A DNA stretch of 64,000 nucleotides from Atherinomorus stipes (taxonomy: Eukaryota; Chordata; Actinopteri; Atheriniformes; Atherinidae): assembly GCA_023101725.1 (NCBI GenBank), contig JALJCO010007151.1, forward strand, positions 1-64,000, given 5' to 3'. A model generated the notes under the pieces. It made no database searches and had not been told where the DNA came from. It saw only the letters and a list, made by a program, of their open reading frames with translations. The position numbers and the translations under genes were made by a program. Positions within the stretch are counted from its first letter, which is position 1, and every line of letters begins with the position of its first letter. This document shows positions 57,702-64,000 of the stretch, in pieces.

Positions 57702-57725
57702 GTGGACGAGGATCAGCTGCCGCAG
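57702..57725 (-). CDS. Micro-exon (AAAADPRP), inverted copy
   Basis: Partner of 13451-13474. One silent difference (GCG for GCA); acceptor TTCTCACAG and donor GTGAGT are kept. Confidence 0.7.
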
Positions 57726-57823
57726 CTGTGAGAACAAAGTCAACCAGATTTAATTAAATGTGAAGTGATTAAATATTTTCAAGCAACTTGTCACGTTTCA
57801 TGTTGTAACAGAAGTTAACTCAC

Positions 57824-57874
57824 CATTATCGACAGCAGGTGGGGGTTTATATCCACATTTCTCTGCTAATGCAA
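57824..57874 (-). CDS. Exon 2 of the inverted PYD-gene copy
   Basis: Partner of 13302-13352, encoding V-ALAEKCGYKPPPAVDN with intact TTTTTGCAG acceptor and GTGAGT donor. No PYD exon lies upstream (to the right) within the window, so this copy is headless unless its first exon lies beyond 64000. Confidence 0.7.
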
Positions 57875-58189
57875 CTGCAAAAACAAGGAGAGAAAATTAA
57901 ATAAAAATAAAATGCAACTGAAGCTGAACACACAAAGTTAGAAGATTAGCTTTTAAAATGTCCTCATGGATAAGGACACGGAGAAGGACGTCAGGACACA
58001 CGAGTCCGAGCAGCATTATGGTCTCAGCATGTTTCTGTGCTGGTTCAAATGTTGGTGATCAGCAGCAACATCCATCAGTCACGTCCTACAGGTTAATGTT
58101 AAAATGCCTCAACATTATTAAGAAGACATTATTTGTCTTTATTTGCTTACAGCCGGGGTGGGTCTAGAAAATATTTGAAGGGGTGCACC

Positions 58190-58404
58190 ACAGCAAAATA
58201 TTTGCCGTGGTGCATTTGAATGCAACTCTCCCTCCTCCTGTCTGTAATTTGCCCTTTCTCTTTGTTCTGGTCTGGTCGGGACGTTTCCGGGTGGAGATTT
58301 CTGTTTATATCAGCAGCCAATGACAGAGCTAAGAGCATGACACTGTGTGGAAATAAGCTCACGAGTGGAGCAGACGCTAGTCACTAAAACTCCTGAAGGA
58401 AAAA

Positions 58405-58439
<35 letters not shown>

Positions 58440-58632
58440 GAAAACAGCGGATGCACCAAAGAAAAGGTAAGAGCTTTAGGTCGCACACGTTGGAAAACCA
58501 GGTTAATATGAGTTTGGCTGATTCCCACTTCTGAGGCTGAAGAACGAGGCGGCCATTAGCCTGAGAGGGAGGGGCTCAGTTTGAATACTGTTATTTGAAA
58601 ACAGAAACGGTGGGGGGCTCCGGACTCTACCT
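58190..58632. mobile_element. TTAA-type MITE, partial (right)
   Basis: Keeps CCGGACTCTACCT next to TTAA (58633-58636). The opposite end found in the left arm (12895) is missing. Contains the short (GAAA)n tract at 58399-58439. Confidence 0.5.
58399..58439. repeat. (GAAA)n microsatellite, about 10 units
   Basis: Mirror of the roughly 22-unit (CTTT)n tract at 12515-12604. Confidence 0.95.
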
Positions 58633-58639
58633 TTAAGTA

Positions 58640-60132
58640 GTCTGTCTCATTCTCTATTATATATTTATAAGTTAACAGAGCTGGACGATATAGAAAAAAA
58701 GATTATCGATTAAAAAAAAATCTGTATTGATCGATGCTGATATTTATATATAAAAACATCCATTATCAAATTAAAAGCTGTTTTAGGTGCAGCCCTGCCA
58801 TTTAAGCTTTGCTGAATAACCTACTTATAATAAAGTTCACACTTCATTATGGGGGTGTGTTCGTTATCCACCAACTTTCACATAATGGAGTCCATCGATG
58901 CTCGAAACAGAAAGGTTCATAAAATTCCACAAAAACTTGTCAATATTCCTCCATACTGCTCGTCCAATGTGATCCAAGTGTCCTGAGTGGTTAGCGTCCA
59001 GAATTTACTGGAAACAACTTCATTAGTATATTTTTAGAGCCTGAACAGTAGAAAGTGGCAATTCCCCAATGCGCGTCCATCCAAGTTCACGACTCTATGG
59101 AAGCCGCGGCGGACTGAGATTGTACGTTCTTTCTTTGTTTTAAATCAAAAGCCAACCCCTCTTGTGTCATATTAGATACCATCATTCTTTCTAATCTAAA
59201 ATAAATGCATGCTTGCTGATTTGACTGCATCTCTCAGAAATCCTGTACCATGACTAGAGAATAAAGGTTATTCTGGTCTATTTTACAAAGGAGTGCTGAG
59301 TGCACAATAATTACTGGGCTGATAACAGGAAATTATGACGTCATTCAATAAAGAAAAGGGAAAATAATTTTCCGTACCAGTCTACAGTGTCAACATGCAG
59401 GAATAAATGTGTGTGTTTCTTTCTGTACACACAACCAGGTGTCATCTATTAGTGGACGTGTCTCTTCAAGCAGCAAATGAAACAACTGGTCTCAGTTTCC
59501 TCTCGTCTGTGATTCAGGAAGTTTCCAGGTTTGAAACTGAAAGCTTCAGTGACACCAACTTTCCCCCCCAGTAGCTCGTTCAGTTTGTCCTGAAGTAGAA
59601 ACCTGAGCTGGTGATTCTGCTCTCATACTGTACGTGTAGTTTCAGTTGCATAGTTTCAGTTATTGCACAACTCCACATACCAGCTCCAGTCTTTAAGAGT
59701 ACCACCCTATGACGATGACGAGCTGTTACGAGGGGGGTGATGATGAATCTGCAGCTGTTCCAACTACCTGCATGTTCAGCTACAATGATGCATCTACAGA
59801 GAACCACTGAACTTTACAGTTTATCAGTGAAGTTCTGTTTGTGGAAAAGAAATAAACATGATCATGACATGAGCAGGGGCGTTTATCCACTAAAAACATG
59901 GTTTGTAAACAGAGCACACGGATCACTCTGTGGTGGAAAGTTTGTTTAAAATACAAACTTTACAGGAGCAGAATATGGTGCATGATCAGACGGCACAAAA
60001 ACAAGAAGCCTGACCGCCATGATGCATCACATACATGCAGATCTGCACGTCACACATCTGAAAGACGGCGGTTCTGATCACATGGAAACACCAGATCAGA
60101 ACAGATCGTTTTAACATTACATGATGATTAAA
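58640..60132. other. Right-arm block without a recognised gene
   Basis: Mirrors 10818-12314. No convincing coding frame. Confidence 0.4.
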
Positions 60133-60702
60133 TATGTAATGTTAAAGTTAAATTAAATGGCTTCATTACTTAAAATTCTGTTTTCATGCAGTAAGCTAAT
60201 TAATTTTACCACACAATGATACCACATTTTAATGAAATGACCATTTCAAGTGTAACTTGTATTCCTTAACTGCAACGTTACCAAAACTTTAAAATGTAAA
60301 ATCACAAAGTTTCTGTCAGTTTTGCACCACTGCTGATATGTGTGAATATTACTGCTGTATGTGGTATTTTAATGTTAAAGTTGAGCTGTTTTAACTTCTG
60401 CCATCATTATTTTATCGTATACATGCTGAGCAACATGAACCTGGTAGCTGCAGATAATAATGCAACATTCACTAACAGTAAACCTCTTTCCTCCCTTCAC
60501 ATGTTCCATACCAGGCCTGCAGCTGTGAATCATCATCATCATCATCACCCCGCTCATTTCCTGGATGCCGCTAACAGCTACAACGTTGTGCTGCTGCCGA
60601 CTGTGTTGCTACTGATAAGTTTGATGAATTTCGTAGCTCCAGCCGGCGATTCTCAGCGGGCCCATGTGCGCCGCGACCCCGGCTAAGTCACCCGGTACCT
60701 CC
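60133..60702 (+). other. Right-arm-only insertion of unknown type
   Basis: The left arm runs straight from GTCCAGTCTG to TTTAATCATCATG at 10808-10828, while here about 570 bp separates the same words. A plus-strand frame of 114 residues (60342-60686) contains a six-His stretch and two hydrophobic segments but no recognised domain. Target-site duplications could not be fixed. Confidence 0.4.
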
Positions 60703-60777
60703 TGGACAGACTGGACTCGTGGGGACTCTGCACCTGTCGCGAGTCGACTCACCGCAGAGGTCGGATATAGGGATGTA

Positions 60778-61340
60778 ACCATATCCACATCTCATGATAC
60801 GATATCATCACGATATGAACCTCCCGATACGATATTTATCTCAATATTGTGGGGGAGGGGTCACAATAACAATAGTGATGGTATAAAATGCTTTGACCAT
60901 CATTGTTACAATATTTATCATCATATTTAAGGTTGTGACATTATGAACTGCTTGAAAAACTTTTGCTGAAGCTGAAATTCAAGTAAATATCCAGACAATT
61001 TAATAAATGAAAGAGCCAGGCACAAAGAAACCGCCTCGTTTTTAGTCGTCGATAAATAAAAATAAACAAGTCCACCTGTCAGTGGTCGGTCAGATGCACC
61101 GTGACTGCTTCTACAGGCTCTGCCAGAACTTTTGTCCTGCACGTGATCGGGACGTTGTGCGCTGTGATGTCACAATCAGCTGATCAGATGCTCTTCTGGA
61201 CCCGCTGCTGCAGGTTAAACAGAGCGTTCTAATGAACAGCGGATCGAGGTGGTGAGAAAATACGAAAATGTGCACAACACGCGAGGCGTTTAAATACACG
61301 GACATCACCGCGTGCACAACCCCGCCCTGCACGGACCGGT
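60778..61340. other. Right-arm-only block replacing 7890-10744
   Basis: Starts after GGATATAGGGATGTA with ACCATATCCACATCTCATGA and ATACGATATCATCACGATAT, which resemble a hAT MITE end. It has no similarity to the left-arm block at the same place. Confidence 0.45.
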
Positions 61341-62646
61341 TGGTGGTGAAATATAAACTCAACGAGTCAATACGGTGATCCCCGCGGCGTCGTGGAGGAA
61401 TAACTGACCAAAACTAACTTTGTTCCTGTTCTGGAGGCCGCAGGGACAAGTTCTCTCTTCTCCCGGATAACAACAGCTGTTTCAATCCTCTGTATATCCA
61501 CGCTGTGTTCCCCTGACCACCTTTCACGTTTGTTTTTCCTGTGTGTGGGGGCTACCTGTGCTCCCATTGGCTCAAAAGAGCCAATCGACATAATCTAGAA
61601 AATAGAACAAAACTTACAAATAAATACTGAATGAGTCTCATAAACACCCACTCCATCCAGACCACCTTCTCCTGCTGGGTCAGACCCCTTTTTTGTTCTT
61701 GGTGTCATAGATTCAACAAGGTGTTGAAGGTCAGAGACTTTCCTCATACTGACATGATAATCACGCAGCTGCAGATGAGAACGACCACAGCGGTTCTGTT
61801 GGACTGACTGTGACTGTGGAGGTCGTGAGAACCGGCTGCTACACTGAAGTAGCTCCTGTACATTAGACCTCATCCAGCTCTCAGACCTGAAAGGCACTAC
61901 CCTGTTACGTTTGACGGAAACTAATGGATACTATGAGAAATGCGTCTGTGTGTCTGGCCTCCCTACAAGACACCGGTTAACGGCAGCTGTCCTCTCATGA
62001 TCAGTGCACCTGCTGGTTGCCAGGTATTAATCTAGTCCGTCGTAATGTATAATGATGTAATCTCCAGGAATTTTTTGGGCTAAACTAACCTTTACTGTGT
62101 AAAACTGTTCAGTGTTTACAAGAATCTACAAGAGAATGATTATAATTTAGCCCTGACTGAAGCTTTTGCAATGAGGAGAGAAATGCAAAGAACCTAATTT
62201 ATTTGTAAGAATGTAGTGTAAAAACTAAATTACTGAGTAATCCAAAACTTGATCACAATTTAGCAGATAAGACTTATGTCTAATTCTTACAGCTGATACT
62301 TAAAGGACTTATCAACTCTGGAGAGAGAGAATGAGTAATCCAGCTGGAACTACTTTTCTTCTTCCAAGCCTCCGTCCTGCTCAGAGGAACGCTTGTTCCA
62401 AACCCCTCTATCCTAACACACGGTCATCTCAGCCTTGGTACGACTCAGCACACAATTCTTCAGCTCCTTACTTCTTTGTTTTCAGTTTAAGATAAAAAAA
62501 AAAAAAAGAGGCAACCTCAGCCGGCTCCAGAGAAGAACCACCTTTCTCTGCCTCTGGCAGCAGGACATGACTCATCCTGCAGCCATGCAGCTTCCTCAGC
62601 CAGCTGAAATAATATACTAGAAAACTACTTCATTGTCTCAAACATA
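61341..62646. other. Right-arm block without a recognised gene
   Basis: Mirrors 6594-7889. A poly-A run lies at 62494-62506. No coding call. Confidence 0.4.
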
Positions 62647-63489
62647 CACTATATTGGATATATAGTGGAACTGTGATAGGATGCCACCTGTGCAACAATC
62701 CAGTGGTGAAATTTCCTTGCTCCTAAATATTCCACAGTCAACTGTCAGCTGGATTATAAGAAAATGGAAGTGTTTGGGAACGACAGCAACTCAGCCACGA
62801 AGTGGTCGTCCACGTAAACTGATGGAGCAGGTCAGCGATGCTGAAGCGCATAGTGTGAAGAGGTGGCCAACTTTCTGCAGAGTCAATCTCTACAGACCTC
62901 CAAACTTCATGTGGCCTTCAGATCAGCTCAAGAACAGTGATAGAGAGCTTCATGGAATGGGTTTCCATGGCAACCGGCTGCATCCATCCATACATCACCA
63001 AGTTCAATGCAAAGCGTGGATGCAGTGGTGGAAAGCAGCCGCCACTGGACTCTAGAGCAGTGGAGGCGTTCTCTGGAGGACCAATCACGCTTCTCCATCT
63101 GCCAATCTGATGGAGGAGTCTGGGTTTGGCGGTTGCCAGGACAACGGTACTTGTCTGACTGCATTGTGCCAAGTGTAAAGTTTGGTGGAGGGGGGATTAT
63201 GGTGTGGGGGTGTTCTTCAGGAGATGGGCTTGGCCCCTTAGTTCCAGTGAAACGAACTCTGAATGCTTCAGCATACCAAGACATTCTGGACAATTCCATG
63301 CTCCCAACTTTGTGGGACCAGTTTGGAGCTGGCCCCTTCCTCTTCCAACATGACTGTGCACCAGTGCACAAAGCAGGTCCATGAAGACCTGGATGCAGAG
63401 TCTGGTGTGGAGGAACTGGACTGGCCTGCACAGAGTCCTGACCTCAACCCCCCAGAACACCTTTGGGATGAATTAGAGCGGAGACTGAG
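62647..63489 (+). pseudogene. Tc1-like transposon relic, cut at the palindrome edge (right)
   Basis: Starts CACTATATTGGATATATAGT, so the terminal repeat is fused to a point about 190 bp further in (GGAACTGTGATAGGATGCCA) by a deletion. The plus strand reads PPVQQSSGEISLLLNIPQST, SGRPRKLMEQVSDAEAH, then [20 protein letters not shown] and EELDWPAQSPDLNPPEHLWD before matching stops at 63489. Frames are broken, so it is not active. Confidence 0.85.
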
Positions 63490-64000
63490 GGCGTTTTCAC
63501 ATGGTGTGCTCGGGCCTGTGCCCCCCTGGCCCGGGATCGTTGATTCTTGTGTTGCGTTCACATGCCAGTGCTTGAACTAGGCTCGGGCATGCTTGGTATT
63601 TTCAGTGCCAGAACACTATGTGGCAGTGTTGCGGAAACTTTGTTGATAGCTTACAACCGAGGAAGCAACAAACCCTTACGTCACCATCTAAGCAACGGGT
63701 TAGTTTATCAACAAGGAAGGAAACTCGTTTGGTTACTTGGAGAGATTTCTTGTCTGCTATGGATGCAAGCTGGGGATGTGAAACCAGCCACTGTCAATCA
63801 ACGATAGACGATCCGATCGCCGTAGAGGCGCGCACAGTTACAACATCATCATGATAAAAAAATAAAAATAATTTTAAAAAAAACCTTTGAGGTTTTGCAG
63901 CTCATCTGCCTGAGCCTGAAGTGACAACTATGTTGGCAGTTGTAAGCAGTTATTTACTGAATCTGTGTCAGAAGTGTCGGCCGCTCAAAATTAAATTTTG
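63490..64000. other. Right flank, possibly another insertion
   Basis: Begins GGGCGTTTTCACATGGTGTG directly inside the Tc1 relic, with a look of a transposon end. The rest (to 64000) has short frames only and no identified family. If it is an insertion, the Tc1 and the palindrome could continue beyond the window. Confidence 0.35.

Larger units (their letters stand above)
35896..63489 (-). repeat. Right arm of the giant inverted repeat
   Basis: The 27.6-kb segment is the reverse complement of 5607-34239 with conserved order. Right-only material: a third foldback element (39331-40530), a longer Harbinger/Myb element (55443-56885), insertions at about 60133-60702 and 60778-61340, and an undeleted Tc1 (52599-54198). 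Missing here: the LTR-like insert, one micro-exon block and the hAT of 8635-9522. Confidence 0.95.

Noticed and set aside
62928..63431. 167-residue minus-strand frame
   Set aside because: Antisense of the right Tc1 relic, same reasoning.
5607..63489. A new multi-gene system encoded symmetrically in the arms
   Set aside because: Nearly all recognisable coding sequence in the arms is transposon-derived; the only host-like content is a few small exons of one PYD-linked gene.

Overview
The window is vertebrate nuclear DNA, almost certainly from a teleost fish. The coding signal is sparse and intron-split, with GT/AG boundaries. The bulk is nested transposable elements of kinds typical of fish: Tc1-like, PIF/Harbinger, hAT and TTAA-target elements, non-LTR retrotransposons and a Penelope-like element. 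There are long microsatellites and no bacterial-style operons. Family names come from recognised motifs, terminal repeats and target-site duplications read by eye; no database was searched.

The dominant feature is one giant imperfect palindrome covering about 90% of the window. The left arm (5607-34239) and right arm (35896-63489) are reverse complements around a 1,656-bp unique spacer (34240-35895). The arms are not identical copies. They differ by point changes, microsatellite and homopolymer lengths, deletions and whole transposon insertions present in one arm only, several with a clean empty site in the other. The spacer holds a (TA)n tract, a small MITE, a LINE-like 3' tail and a broken Penelope-like element with a GIY-YIG domain. 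A 61-bp piece of that element is repeated in inverted orientation exactly at the right-arm junction.

The one convincing host gene starts left of the palindrome. A pyrin-domain (PYD) first exon begins at 2858 and is interrupted at codon 77 by a 1,453-bp Harbinger-type element (3089-4541) flanked by a CTG duplication. It resumes at 4545 and ends at a splice donor at 4566/4567. The phase continues into an exon at 13302-13352, then into a series of 24-nt micro-exons each encoding an Ala/Pro/Asp repeat (AAPADPRP-like), and then into two candidate terminal exons near 20.9-21.3 kb. The same downstream exons lie in reverse on the right arm (57874 back to 49328), with one fewer micro-exon and no PYD exon inside the window. 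Without the transposon, the left model gives an in-frame 146-residue PYD plus linker protein.

Layout: 1-5606 left flank (40-bp satellite with an inserted element, PYD exon, Harbinger insertion); 5607-34239 left arm (Tc1 relic, hAT, gene exons, a nested TTAA-type/Tc1/Harbinger cluster, LINEs, foldback elements, an LTR-like insertion with a purine tract); 34240-35895 spacer; 35896-63489 the mirrored right arm; 63490-64000 a right flank that begins abruptly inside the same Tc1 relic. I see no evidence of a new defence, toxin or biosynthetic system. The unusual items are the palindrome, its junction and the inverted, transposon-broken PYD gene.
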